Source: Tetrastigma voinierianum
Lineage: Eukaryota; Streptophyta; Magnoliopsida; Vitales; Vitaceae
DNA length: 64,000 nt
Direction: 5' to 3'
Assembly: GCA_016808115.1 (NCBI GenBank)
Contig: JAEQBH010003956.1
Location: forward strand, 62,001 to 126,000
The notes beneath the pieces are model-generated. The model was not told where the DNA came from. It made no database searches and was given only the letters and a program-made list of their open reading frames with translations. Both the position numbers and the translations under genes were made by a program. Of this stretch, positions 46,919 through 58,596 are shown piece by piece (the first letter of the stretch is position 1; each line of letters opens with the position of its first letter).

Positions 46919-48025
46919 ATGGAGGAGGAGAAATTGTTGAATATCCTTAAGGAGCATAAGGAAGCGATTGGATGGTCCCTAGCTAATATAAAGGGGATCG
47001 GGCCATCTATGTGTATGCACAGGATATTATTGGAGGAAGATAGCAAACGAGACCGGTGGATGCACAGAGACGGCAAATCCTTGATGAAAGAGGTAGTTCG
47101 GAAGGAGGTGCCAAATGGTTAGATGCGGGAGTGATATGCCCCGTCTCAGGCCGGTTCATGGGTGAGCCACGTTTCAGGTGGTGCCCTAAGAAGGAAGACT
47201 ACGATGATAATAAATGAGAAAAGTGAAGGCGCTCCGTCCCGAGCCGGGTTCTGGGATGGAGAATTTGTATTGACTAGGAGGCCCGAGCAAAGTGGCCCAG
47301 AAAAATATTTCACTTCCATTTATTGATCGGATCATTAGATCGACTTCTTGGAATGAGTATACGCTTTCTAGATGGATACTTGGGATATAATCAGATCACC
47401 ATTGCTACAGAAGATCAGGAGAAGACCACCTTCACATGCCCTTATGGTACTTTGGCTTTCCGGAGAATGTCATTTGGGTTGTGTAATGCTCCAGGAACCT
47501 TTCAGAGATTTATGGTGGCAATATTTTCAGACATGGTCGAAAAATCCATTGAAGTCTTCATGGATGATTTCTTAATGGCTGAATTACACATTAATTTGAT
47601 ATTTGCCTCCCATAATTAGGCAATGATGCTGAAAAGGTGCATGGAAACCAATTTAGTTTTAAATTGGGAAAAGTGCCACTTTATGGTGAGAGAAGGCATA
47701 GTATTGGGACATCACGTATCCAGAAGAGGTGGGGTTGACCGAGCGAGATTGAGATCATAGAAGCGCCTCCTCCAGCGTATTCGAGTAAAGGAGGCGTGGT
47801 TTCCTTGGCCACGTAGGTTTTTATAGGCGGTTCATCGAAAATTCTCAGTTTGAAAGCCTTTGTCTTCTTATGCAAGGTGTTCCGTTTGAGTTCAATGAGC
47901 CATGCATGAATGCTTTTGAGTTGTTGAAAAAGAAGTTGACCTCGGCCCCTATAGTAGTCGCTCCAGATTGGAATCTTCCATTTGAACTTATGTGCGTCTG
48001 GCGACTTTGCGGTTGGGGTGATTCG
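46919..48025 (+). pseudogene. Athila-like reverse transcriptase and start of RNase H (broken)
   Basis: Begins HKEAIGWSLANIKGI, where gypsy RT normally starts. Later pieces read LDGYLGYNQI and FRRMSFGLCNAPGTFQRFM, then the catalytic box VFMDDF near 47,560. RNase H starts at about 47,880 with FEFNEPCMNAFELLKKKL and LPFELMC. Interrupted at 48,026 by a reverse LTR element and continued at 52,136. Confidence 0.85.
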
Positions 48026-49566
48026 TGCCGCAGTAGGGTGGCGAATCCAGCAATATTTGTTTCCTATGTTCCTCCTCTGCTTGGTAGTCGACTCTTTGCG
48101 GTATAGTGGTCTAGGGTCGAACATGGGGATGGGTTTTCTTCGTGAAATGAGAAGTGCAATTGAGTTGAAAATGGTATTTCTCTTTGGATTTTGGGTTTTG
48201 TTCAAAAACAGTGGGTTGGATGGTTATGCTTTGCATATAAATTAAAGGAAAATTTAGAAAAGAAGACTCATGAAGTCTTGGGTCCGCTGGATTGGATTTT
48301 AAGGTGTATTCATGCCCTCGGGTTTGTTTCCTCGCGTTAGGGATAATGACACATATTCGTTTCCCAAGCCAGGACCTTGATTGTATAAACCTAAACCTAA
48401 GTACTCCTCCACTTGAGATATGGCATTCGGTGAGCATTGAGTCCCTAACGGTGTGCATGGCCTCGAGGCAACCTTACGGCAACAATAAGGAGGCAGCTAG
48501 GTGGATGGCAGTGAATCTAAGATTAAACATCCACTTTGTAACCACCTAAGCTTGTCAAATACACATTGGCGAGAATTTGGAACTAGGAGGTTTCAACTTT
48601 AAGGTGAGATGCGAGGCTTAAATGCTCATAAATGGAGTGTGATAAATGAGGGAGCATGAAAAGCACCTCAGGCCTCCACCGGTGACCTCCTCTTCCAAGG
48701 AAAGGGGCTTAAGCCGAAACATCCTTTGAGTTGTATCGTCCCTAAATGGAGTGTTTGAAGCCGAAAAGAAATGAGAGAAGAGGAGAGAGAAGAGAGCAAA
48801 TAAAACCTAAAATGAAAAATTTGCGAGAAACTTGCATAAATGGAATAGTTAGGGTTACAAAGGTTGTAGGGAGCTTATATAGTCAACCTTGAAGTGTGAA
48901 AATACAAAATCTTTAAAATGTGACATTACGCAAGGAATGAAAATGGTAATGTATCAAAGCGTGATTGGATTGTCAAGAATTCAAAACACGAGAAATTTGA
49001 TTTATTATGCGGAAATTTCACTAGCATAGTGAAAATTTCATTAACTTGTGAGAATTCATGTTGGCAAAGAAGTCCTGAGATAAATTAGGAAGCCGCTAGG
49101 ACAGGGGTGAATTTCATTTACTAGCGAGTGAATAAGCGGCGGGTAATTCGCTAGGAGCGATTGAATTCATTTGAATGGCGGGGGATTTGTTAACCTAGCG
49201 AAATTTTCACATGCGAAATTTCGCGATCAGTGGTACCCGCGATCATGGCGAAAATCCTGCTTGTGCTGATTTGCTCACACATATCTGCGACCTCTTTCTT
49301 CACATCCACTTCACATTTCTTCAATTTTTTGATGGTTGATAACATTGTGAATCCTCAGCATTCGGCACATATCTTGACATCAAACTTGAACAAATAGGTG
49401 AGACCTGAAAAACACGAAAATGCTTGAAAACAAACTCGAAGTGGCATCAGTGGAACTAAGTGGACCTGCACACATTAATTGGCTTAATTGATATGATTAG
49501 TGCGCAAAAAGCACTCAAAACCTATTGTGAATAGGGCTCAAAATAGCGCTTTTTGGGCACTAATCA
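48026..49566 (-). repeat. 3' LTR of the protein-less element
   Basis: On the minus strand it starts TGATTAGTG and ends CTACTGCGGCA. It is collinear with 50,820-52,135 and with the solo LTR at 55,647-56,960. It starts with a 73-bp hairpin (49,494-49,566). Confidence 0.8.
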
Positions 49567-50819
49567 CGCACCCCCAACAAACAGTTATGATCATAGTAAT
49601 CTTCAAAAATAATAATGTGATGCATCTTTGTGCTTTCACAAAAAGTGTATGTGGTTCAAAAGCGTATACGGGTAAGCTTTACCTTTAGCATGAATAATTT
49701 ACACAGCCTTAATAGGTCATGAAAGAACAAAAACCATATATGAAACGAGTTTTAGGGGCAACATCGGTTCGGAAATCGACACAATTTCCACGAAATCCTA
49801 ATTGTTCCTAATATAACCAGCCAGGCCAATAAAATGCAAAGGCTATTCCCTCCCCCGAACACAGCCCCTCGCCATGGCCTTAAGCGTGACCAACCTAAAT
49901 AAATTTAGCGGCTGTATTTCTTCCTTGATTGCTATGCTTAGGTGTAATGCTAAAAACTGACTTCACGAAGTCGCGTGTAGCGGGTCATAGATGACTCGAC
50001 CCGATTAGGTTTAGGGCATCGAGCGAAAGGATCACTTGACCCGCAGGCTTCTGCAGGCTTCATCGGACTCGAATGACTTGAGAACTAAGCACTACGACAA
50101 CGCTAAACTACTGCCTATCCACAGTGTATGAACACAAAGTCGATGACTCGACCAATCAGGTTTAGGGCATCGGGCTTTAAAGGCTTTCGCCATGCTACCC
50201 CTCGGGCCGTGTTGGGTTTCAGGAGCAAGCGTCCGCGACTTATTTTCTTTTTCTTCTTTTCTTTTTCTTTTGCTTTTTCTTGTCCTTTGGAAGACTTCAT
50301 TGGTCTTCTCATAAATGGGTAACACAACCTATTATGGGTCGCCAACAATTTAAGGCCTACGGTAAAGTGGAAAGAGGTATATAGCTTTGCAACTTAGCTG
50401 GTACAAAATTCTCAAAAGTAGGTGAATTAGCTTGAAGCAGAATGTTCAAGGTCAATATGTCAAACTTCAATTGACCAAAAACTAAATCATGCATGGAAAT
50501 GTTCTAACATTAAGGTAACATTCAGGGCTTCAATTTTTCAACTAAAGGCAAGAGAATATACACAAAATATAGGTACAAGAATGATTTGCAAAAGTGTAGA
50601 AAATGTAGTCGTGACGGTATATTTCTATGTCAAGATATTTCATAAAATTACGCCTTTTCAAAAAGAAACTGTGGTACCTCCAATAGAAGATGAAACGAAC
50701 TATTGGAACCAGGAGGGAATGGTATCAAGTGAATGCTGCACCAAGACATCGCAATGCAGAGGAAAATGAGATTTTCCCGTGACCGGCAACTCTGCAACAT
50801 TTCCAAAACAAAAAATCGC
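49567..50819 (-). other. Internal region of the protein-less element
   Basis: No retroelement protein is recognisable on either strand. A direct repeat is visible: GATGACTCGACC…AGGTTTAGGGCATCG occurs at about 49,989 and 50,141. A TTTTCTTTTTCTT pyrimidine tract lies at 50,243-50,282. A degenerate primer site GTTGCCGGTCACGGG (minus strand) is near 50,775-50,795. Confidence 0.6.
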
Positions 50820-52135
50820 GGATAAGATGTTTCTGTAAACGCGAAAAATATTTGAAAAGAAAATAAAGTAGTAGGGTGATCCTAATCAACAATATTTCAG
50901 ATTCCATATTCTCCTACCGCGTAGTCAAGCTTACCGCAGATATGTGTCTAGGTCAAACACAGGATGGGTTTCAGATAAATGATTTGAGGAAGTCAAAATG
51001 GTGAATTTTGTTTAGATTTTAAGGTTTTTGGTAAAACAAGTGTGCCATGGTTGCGTGGATGAAAATAAAATGAATAAAAATGTAAAAGAGAACTCCTTGA
51101 AGTGTCAGGCTACTAGATTCGGGTTCTAAAGTTCACTTAGGGGTCCCCGGGTTTATTTCCTCGCATTGGGGAAAATGACCTATAGTCATTTCCCGAACTG
51201 GATCTTCATTTAGCTTTTAAAAACTAAACCCTATGATTTTCCCTTTTGAAAGATGGCATTTAACGAACATTCATGGTCCTGCATACTGAAAACCTACCTC
51301 CTTACTCATCTTACATTAACAAATAGGAGGCAACCAATGAATATCAATCGATCTAGTATTGGGCATCCAATGAACCCTAAAAGATCGCAAACTCGCCGAT
51401 CAAGATGCACCTAAGAGATTTGAACCTGTGAGTGAAGGTTAAGAGCATAAATGCCCATAAATGTGCGTTAAGAAACAAAGAGAGGACTAACAAGGCTACC
51501 TTCAGCCCGCCAAAGCAGCCTCTTCCTCGCTTCAAGGAGGAGGCCTTAGCCTAAACATCCTCCGAGTCACATCCTCGCAGGTGTCTGCACCGAGAAAAGG
51601 GGAGAAAAGGAAAATGAGTGAGAGAAAATCAATAAAGCTTTGTCTTCTAGAAATTTATCGTTAAGTTCTCCACAAAGGCATGTCTCTGGGCCTTATAGCC
51701 AAACCCCTTTACTAAATTACAAAAATAATCTCCCAAATATCCTTACACCTGTGGCAAAGGAAGAAAACAAAAGAGACCAAAAAGCAAAAACAAATGGGCA
51801 ACAGGAAATCAATCAAGTGTGAGGAATAAGGCAAGAGGAAATGTGTGCTCCAATTTTCCTTTTGTAGTTCCACTCTTCTTCGTATTTTCTACTCTCTTTC
51901 CTTTCCTCGTATCCGATCCAGAATAAACAGTTTGACTCGCATTCTCGTGCTTGGATCACTTCAAGAATTTTGGGAATAATTAGTCGCAGTACTGCAAAAT
52001 TTGCCATAGAATGCGATCAAGAAATAGTAAAGGACCTTGATGTGCAAATCTGTTAATTAGGAATGATTAGTACACAAAAAGCACTCAAAACCTCGAAATA
52101 AAACAGGTTCAAAATAGCACTTTCGGGCACTAATC
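50820..52135 (-). repeat. 5' LTR of the protein-less element
   Basis: On the minus strand it starts (C)GATTAGTGCCC with the 73-bp terminal hairpin (52,064-52,135). It shares ATCCAAGCAC, CTTCAAGGAGTT and TTGTTGATT blocks with the solo LTR at 55,647. Its left limit is approximate. Confidence 0.72.
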
Positions 52136-53780
52136 GGTCGTTGGGGGCCAGAAAAGAAAAGTCTTCTATGTCATCTATTATGCCGCCGAACGCTGAATGA
52201 TGTGCAACTCAATTATGCCACAACAGAAAGAATTGTTAGCTGTTGTGTTTGCCTTTGATAAATTCAGACCTTATCTTATAGGAAACAAAGTTATTGTGTT
52301 CACAGATCATTCCGCAATCAAAATACTTGATGACTAAGGACGTGAAACCTAGACTTATTCGGTGGGCGCTCCTATTGCAAGAATTTGATGTGGAGATTCG
52401 AAATAAGAAGGGTTCCGAAAATATGGTAGCCGATCATCTATCAAGACTGGAAACACCAGAAACAGTGCAGAAACATCATTTGCATATTGATGACACGTTC
52501 CCAGATGAGTAGATACTAGCTTTGTCACATGTTGAAACATCCCCATGGTTTGCCAACATGTACCAATTATCTTTCCGCTTGCATTATTCCATCTCGACCA
52601 CATTTCAACAAAAGAAGAGATTCTTTGCAGAAGTGAAGCGCTATTTCTAGAAGACCCAATCCTCTTCAAGCAGTGTGCCGATCAGATTATTCAAAGGTGT
52701 GTGCCGAAAAGTGAAGTGAGTGAGATATTGACACACTGCCACTCTCTAGAGTGTGGGGCCATTTCAATGGATGTAGAACAACGCTTACAAGGTAATTACA
52801 CCTAGCTTTATCGCTACGAGTATTCAAAGATACACACTTGTTCGCCACAGAAAGTCCGTGGATCGGCGTCAGCGACCGCATCACTGGATGACTAAATGAA
52901 ATGCCATTGATGAATATTCTAGAGGTAGAAAATTTGATGTCAAAACAATTACGTCCGTTTTCCATTTTCCTACGGGCACAAGTACATCACTTCGGGCAAG
53001 GATTATGTGTCCAAGGGTGAAAGCCATTCCACCCATTACTTGTGATGCCAAAGTGGTACTGCGTTTCATCAGGAGTAACATCTTTTCAAGGTGTGAGACT
53101 CCTGTAGTCGTGAATCACATTTAAGGCCTCATTTCAGAATAAGCTATTTGCATTGCTCCCGGCCAACACGGCATAGTGAAGCATCGGTGTCACGCATAAC
53201 ACCCTAAAGCAATGGGAAAGTCGGTAGGTGTCGAACAGGAGATCAAGAAAATCTTGTAAAAGACAATTAATGTGACGAGGAAAGATCATAACAAAATTGA
53301 TGATAGTTTACGGGCTTATCGAATACCTTTCAAGACCCTCGGGAACGCCCCACATCGAATCGCCTACAATAAGGCATGCCACCTACTTGTAGAATTGGAG
53401 CACAAAGCATATTGGGCAACTAGAATGGCCGAATATGAATCTCAAAATGGTCGAAAAAGATGATGCTCCACTGAATGAACTGATGAACTTAGGCAAAATG
53501 CAGTGGCTACGATACCAAGGATCTATCGAGAAGACCACAGTGGGCATGACAAACACCTAATGCATAATGAGCTGAAACCGGGACAACAAGTATTGTTATT
53601 CAATTCAAGATTGAAATTGTTCCCAGGAAAACTCAGGTCAAGATGGTATGGGTCGTTTGTGATCACCCAAGTTTTCCCATATGGTAGTGTCGAAAGCCAC
53701 GATCCCGAGAGGCCGGGATGAAGGTGAATGGGTAACGAGTGAAGATTTATCTTCGCGGTCAATCTGAGAAGCATAAGTCC
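52136..53780 (+). pseudogene. Athila-like RNase H end and integrase (broken)
   Basis: RNase H resumes with [36 protein letters not shown] and the ADHLSRLE end. Integrase follows: zinc-binding HHCC region near 52,640-52,840 ([22 protein letters not shown]), catalytic core with damaged frames at about 52,890-53,270, RKDHNKIDDSL and AYRIPFKT, then the C-terminal KPGQQVLLFNSRLKLFPGKL and GSFVITQVFPYG. No chromodomain is seen, as expected for Athila. Confidence 0.83.
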
Positions 53781-54723
53781 AATTGATAACTTTAGAGCCA
53801 ATATAAGCAATGCTCGATCATGCAATTTCTTTTGTCGGGCTGTGGTTTTCTATGGTCATACCAGCTAGGGAGACACAACTTGGTCGAGCTAACAACAATA
53901 AACAAAGCACTACTTCTAGATAACCCAAGCCTTTAAATTATTTCGTCATAAGTTTTCTCGCTTTTAAGTTTTCAGGCTCTGATTTTACAGGTTTTACTTT
54001 TGATGTATTTATACCGCAGTTGTTTCGTTTCGAGGTTGCATAATGCAAGGAGAGATAGCATGGAAAGCTTGGTATGTTTTAGATATAGAGCTAAATGCGG
54101 AGTTTTCTACACCAGAAAATTTGTACCCCGTGCCGATGGTTCGAACGCCGCGACACTGACTCAACGTCACATACGGAAAAGAAGCATCTCGAACGCCGCA
54201 ATGTCGACTCCAACGCCGCGGACGCTGAAAAGTTAGCCTCTCTGCAACGTTGCGACGTTGGTTCCAACATCGTGATTTTTCAAAGTTGCCATATTTTTAT
54301 GAACAGAAACGTTCATAATCTCACCTTCGTCACTTTGAAAACCCTAATGTGCTCTCGATTTTTTACAGGTATTCCTGAAAAATCTCATCCAAAGCTCTAC
54401 CAAAGCTCATCCCAGTCATCCTTAGCAGCCTCCAAAGCCCTAGGCACATCCTAGTTTTGCAAACCCCAGGTCCACTTGTCATTTGGAGACCTCTCTTCCG
54501 GCTTATTTCGCTCAATCAGTCCTGATCTCGTCCTACCTTTGTTTCCGGGTCAGCTGTGTCCAAGCAAGTACTCAAGGGCTTCTCGCCCCATTTGTCTTCC
54601 ATCAAGACCACCATCCCACTTAGTGCCCGCTAAGTGTTTGTTAGTTGGCCTAAGTGAATTTTAGGTGATTCCTTTGGGTATTTTGGTAGATTGCAATCCC
54701 AATAGGGGTGTGGAAGCCTACTA
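53781..54723 (+). other. Athila-like non-coding spacer with CCGCGAC words
   Basis: Between integrase and the 3' ORF. AACGCCGCGAC, AACGCCGCAATG, AACGCCGCGGACG and AACGTTGCGACG occur at 54,147-54,262. Similar words occur in both Athila LTRs (35,551-35,565; 58,791-58,855). No coding function is seen. Confidence 0.5.
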
Positions 54724-55646
54724 GTGCTTACTTTCGCCTTCAAGATCATCCAACAACGACCTAGCCCGTGCCCAATGTCAAGTAAAAAGCGAAAAATGAG
54801 CTCGAAAAGTAATCGGGCTAGTGAAGAACCCTCTCCGGCCTACGATCACGATAAATTTGTCAATGAGAGTGCGGCCGAGAAGTTTGGCCTCATCTTTGCC
54901 AATCGCTCATTCATTAAGGAGAAGGGATTCCAACATCCCGACGATTTTTTTTCGTAAAACCATAGCTGAAGGTGGGTGCATCATACAACCCCGAGGCCTA
55001 CCGCCATGATGTCAGGGAATCTCTATGCCAACCTAGCAGCCCATGTACTCAAGAAGGTCCAAGTCCGTGGCAAATCAAGACTCAGAAGTCTATCAACCGC
55101 TATTACAACCTTGAGCCGGTTAACCCCGAGGCCTATGGATCTACCTTCACGAAACCCTAACTACCCTGGTCCTGATGCCTCACAAACTAGCAGCGAGTGG
55201 AAATTACAACAACGAGGGCACGCCACAGACTTCAAGGCCAAACACTCGCCTATATACCTTAAGGCGTGAGCACCATTTTATCACCTCTCGTCTCATTCCG
55301 ACGATGAACGTTTATGAGGTGACAGCGAAACGAGCATTGCTCAATTTCGCCATCATTCAGGACATCCCGCTTCGATGTCGGGCCAAAGTCATACAGACGC
55401 CATCTCTATAACCGGATGCCAAAATGAACTCGCACCCTTTCATCTATGGCCCAAAGAACGAGTGGGGTGTCAAGTAGGAGGATAATGAGGCCCGGATCCA
55501 TCCTACGTATTGCTGCCATTCGCGAAGATAGATAAGTCGGCGCTCTCTATCCGAGGTGGCTTATGACCTGCCGCGAACCTCGATGAGGAGGGAAGTCGAC
55601 AAGATACCAAACTTTGCCTGCATGCGTGATGAGACCTCTACAGAAG
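54724..55646 (+). pseudogene. Athila 3' ORF ('putative plant transposon protein' family), split
   Basis: A 77-residue open piece with PSPAYDHDKFVNESAAEKFG and RSFIKEKGFQHPDDFF, then further pieces with KSINRYYNLEPVNPEAYG, HHFITSRLIPTMNVYEVTAK and RALLNFAIIQDIPL. These are hallmarks of the plant-specific protein encoded at the env position of Athila-type elements; its function is unknown. It is cut at 55,647 by a solo LTR and its C-terminal end resumes at 56,961. Frameshifts are frequent. Confidence 0.8.
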
Positions 55647-56960
55647 TGATTAGTTCCCAAAAAGTGCTATTTTGAGCCCTATTTATTGTAGGTTTTGAGT
55701 ACTTTTTGTGTACTAATCAACCGAATTAACCCAATTTTCACATTAAGGTCCCAGCTATTCTACTGATTGCATTTTGTGACTAATTTTATAGTTTTTGCAA
55801 GCTAATTATGCCAAGATTGTCGAGTCGATCCAAGCACATAGAATTTAGCCTAACTCAACAGGCATCGAAACTGTATGAAAGAAGAGCAAAAAAAGCTAGA
55901 AAATCGAGCAGCTTCGTAGAAGGGTACGAAATTTTCACACTGTGCGAAATTTTCGCACAGTGCGAAAATGCTTCTACATTTTCTTATTCTTTTTTTGCTC
56001 CATTGACCTCCTGCTTGACTTCCTTTTTGTGATTTTTCCCATTTTGCCCTTCATGTATTATGGGTATTGAGGGTATTTTTGTATATTTGCTTATTTGAGC
56101 ACTATATAAGCTCAAATGAAATCTTGTAGAAGAGGCTTGATTTTTGCTCTACTGGAATACAGATACTATAAAGTGAGATTTCACGATTTTCTTCCTCTAT
56201 ATTTTCTCACTTTCTTTCATTTTCTATTACAAACAATTCTCCGAGGATGACAACTCGTAGGATGGGTTGGCTAGACCGTTTTTCTCCTTGAAGAGGAGGG
56301 CTGTTGGACTAAGGTTTTGAGGTAACTGTTGGTTCTCCGTATTTAACGTAGTTTTTATCACATTTATGTTTCACCCTCTCATTCTAGGTTTAAATCTCTT
56401 AAATGTACCTTGATTAACTCGTATTCAAGTAGTGTTTTAGTAGCTCAAAGGATGCTTATTACTAGATCCACTGAGATTCATTAGTTGCCTTCTATTAGTT
56501 ACTGTAGGGTAGGTTTAGGGGATATGTTCTCATTGTTAGGGAGCATTAATGTCTAATAAATGCTATATTTTAAAGGGAAAATTATCAGGGTTCGGTTTTT
56601 ATAGCCAAATGAAGATCCAGTTCGGAAAATGACTATAGGTCATCCTCCCTAACACAAGGAAAAGGACTCGAGGACCTCTCAGTTACCCTAGGACCTCCAA
56701 ACCTAGTGGCCCAATGCTTCAAGGAGTTTCTTTTATATTTTATTTCACCTTATTTTCGCCTAACCATCAAACTCCCCTGCTTACCAAACCTAAAATCTAA
56801 ATTGAATTCACTCATTTCGCCTTAATCGCAAATCATTTACATGAAGAAAACTTCATCCCCGTGTTTCGACTTAGAGCCACTATATCGGGCAAAGAGCTAT
56901 GCATGGCAAATAGGAGGAATTTAGGTTATAAATTTTGTTGATTCCGCACACCTACTGGCA
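55647..56960 (+). repeat. Solo LTR (same family as the 48,026-52,135 element)
   Basis: 1,314 bp, starts TGATTAGTTCCC and ends CCTACTGGCA, matching the minus-strand LTRs at 50,820-52,135 and 48,026-49,566. A 73-bp terminal hairpin lies at 55,647-55,719. No internal region is present. The left flank AGAAG has no exact partner at the right, so the target duplication is not confirmed. Confidence 0.8.
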
Positions 56961-57342
56961 CATGAATCAAATGGGGTGAGGCCAGCCAACCTTCCACCTC
57001 CCATCCACCCTCTCCACCACCTCCCGCCACGCCTGTGGGGAATGTCCCCACCCTTCCTACCCTAAAGAATCGTGCCCAGACCTCACTCCGCATTTTGGCA
57101 GCTCGACAGACTCAGAGCACGGTCACCATGAGCCGGACATGGATGCACTCCGGCCGACAGATACGCACAATCCTCCCCAACTAATGTCATCCAAAGAAAG
57201 AGCCACCCCAACTCGCTTGTTTCCATTCGCCCACCATCACCACAAAGGATCCCCGGGATCGATAGGAGTTCCCATCCTTCTTTCTTTTCTCGCCAATGTG
57301 GATGCCATCATTCGCTCTTATTTAAATAAGTATTCCAAGTAG
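56961..57342 (+). pseudogene. Athila 3' ORF, C-terminal part
   Basis: Proline-rich then TMSRTWMHSGRQ-like and AHHHHKGSPGS words, as at the C-terminal end of the Athila 3' ORF. Several frames are needed. It ends near 57,342. Confidence 0.6.
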
Positions 57343-58580
57343 CATCATTTACTTTCGCTGTTTGTGATATGCTTTATGTTTATGCTTCGTCGTTGTTTGT
57401 GATATGTTTATGTTTATGTCTGGCTGCTTAGATATGTTTGTGTATTTTGTTTCGTTATGTTTATGTCTGTACTTCGCGCTTTCATTTAGGTTTGTGTGTG
57501 TTAAGATGTCTCAATTTAGTGGTCACAATGTAAGAATACGGTGAGTGACATGGATCGCTAATCAAGGATCTTTTTTTACCTCTCCAAAATTTTGAAACAC
57601 ATAGTACACGTAACGAGAAAGGATCCTTACGTTGTTAGATGCTCAAGAATTACTATTGATAGGTAGATGACATAGTGCTGCCACCTCCTCGTGTTCAAGA
57701 AACCAATTCCAGATTAGTCTACCACACACTCAAACATGTGATCTCCAAGGTATGCCTAGGCTCCGGACCCGGCTCACTAACGTTCAACGAACCTTGGGCA
57801 TTTCTAAACACCAAAGCGATGGGACACCTTAGAAAAAGATGATTGCCATCGAGCCCCATCTAAAAAAAAGAGAAGAGAAAAGAGAAAAATAAAAAATAAA
57901 GTGTGAATGTAATGCTGACCTCTAGCCTAATCCCGTGCACACCCGAGGGGTTTTCAAAGCCTAATGCTATGAGCCAACCGGTCGAGCCATTGACTTCACC
58001 GCCCGCTACATGGGACAAAGAGGATGGAAGTTTCCCACAACCCATGCCCTTAGGTTCGTCTAGTTGTTCGGGGTGAAGTTCAGAACGAATGCTTGGTACC
58101 TTAACTACCGGTGGGGAGTCACCAACGAATCCCCGCTATAGGAACACTCAACTAAAACTTACGGGCACTAGGAATTCGTTCATGAGTAGGTAGGTTAGTA
58201 TGAATAAAAATGGTGCATTCTTATCCTTTCGTAGTTAGACTCTCCCAAATAGGCAAGTTGAATTCAAGTTTGGGGGTCCCGGAACCGAGTTATATGCTAG
58301 AGATCATGCATCCAATGCACATAGACTTCTTGGGAAAGGCCATCGAAAACCTAGGAGGTGAGTCACTTGTTTGACTCCAACTGTTCAACTCGAATTCTTC
58401 GAAAGTCGAACAACCTAAGGATCCTCTCAAATAGAAACAAAGGGCAAGATTTGTGAGTCTTGCCATTTTGATCCTTCCTTTGGCAACATGTGCATCACCC
58501 TCGTGTTGCTGAGTTTAGTATGTTATTTTCTTCAGGTGTCCGTTTAGAGTCCTGCTTTCTGCTTGGGGACAAGTAAAGAA
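57343..58580 (+). other. Athila-like non-coding region before the 3' LTR
   Basis: Long non-coding stretch typical of Athila elements. TTTGTGATATG-TTTATGTTTATG-type words recur at 57,359-57,480. No protein is recognised. Confidence 0.5.
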
Positions 58581-58583
58581 GCT

Positions 58584-58596
58584 AAGTTTGGGGGTG
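58584..58596 (+). promoter_or_regulatory. Polypurine tract of the Athila-like element
   Basis: AAGTTTGGGGGTG immediately precedes the 3' LTR start TGATGAG; TTTGGGGGTG is the usual Athila form. Confidence 0.8.

Larger units (their letters stand above)
48021..52140 (-). mobile_element. Protein-less Athila-type LTR element inserted in RNase H
   Basis: The element is 48,026 to about 52,135 on the minus strand, with LTRs at 48,026-49,566 and about 50,820-52,135. The internal region is only 1.25 kb with no gag or pol. Flanks ATTCG and GGTCG are an imperfect 5-bp duplication. Removing the element rejoins RNase H (…AVGVI / …KRKVFYVIYYA). A polypurine tract TTGGGGGTGCG precedes the 3' LTR on the minus strand. 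It is a non-autonomous derivative or an internal deletion. Confidence 0.8.

Noticed and set aside
50092..50348. Minus-strand Lys/Glu-rich frames
   Set aside because: They derive from a plus-strand TTTTCTTTTTC tract in the non-coding interior of the protein-less element.
54724..54957. Host gene encoding a 77-residue protein
   Set aside because: It matches the Athila 3' ORF family and lies between integrase and 3' LTR.
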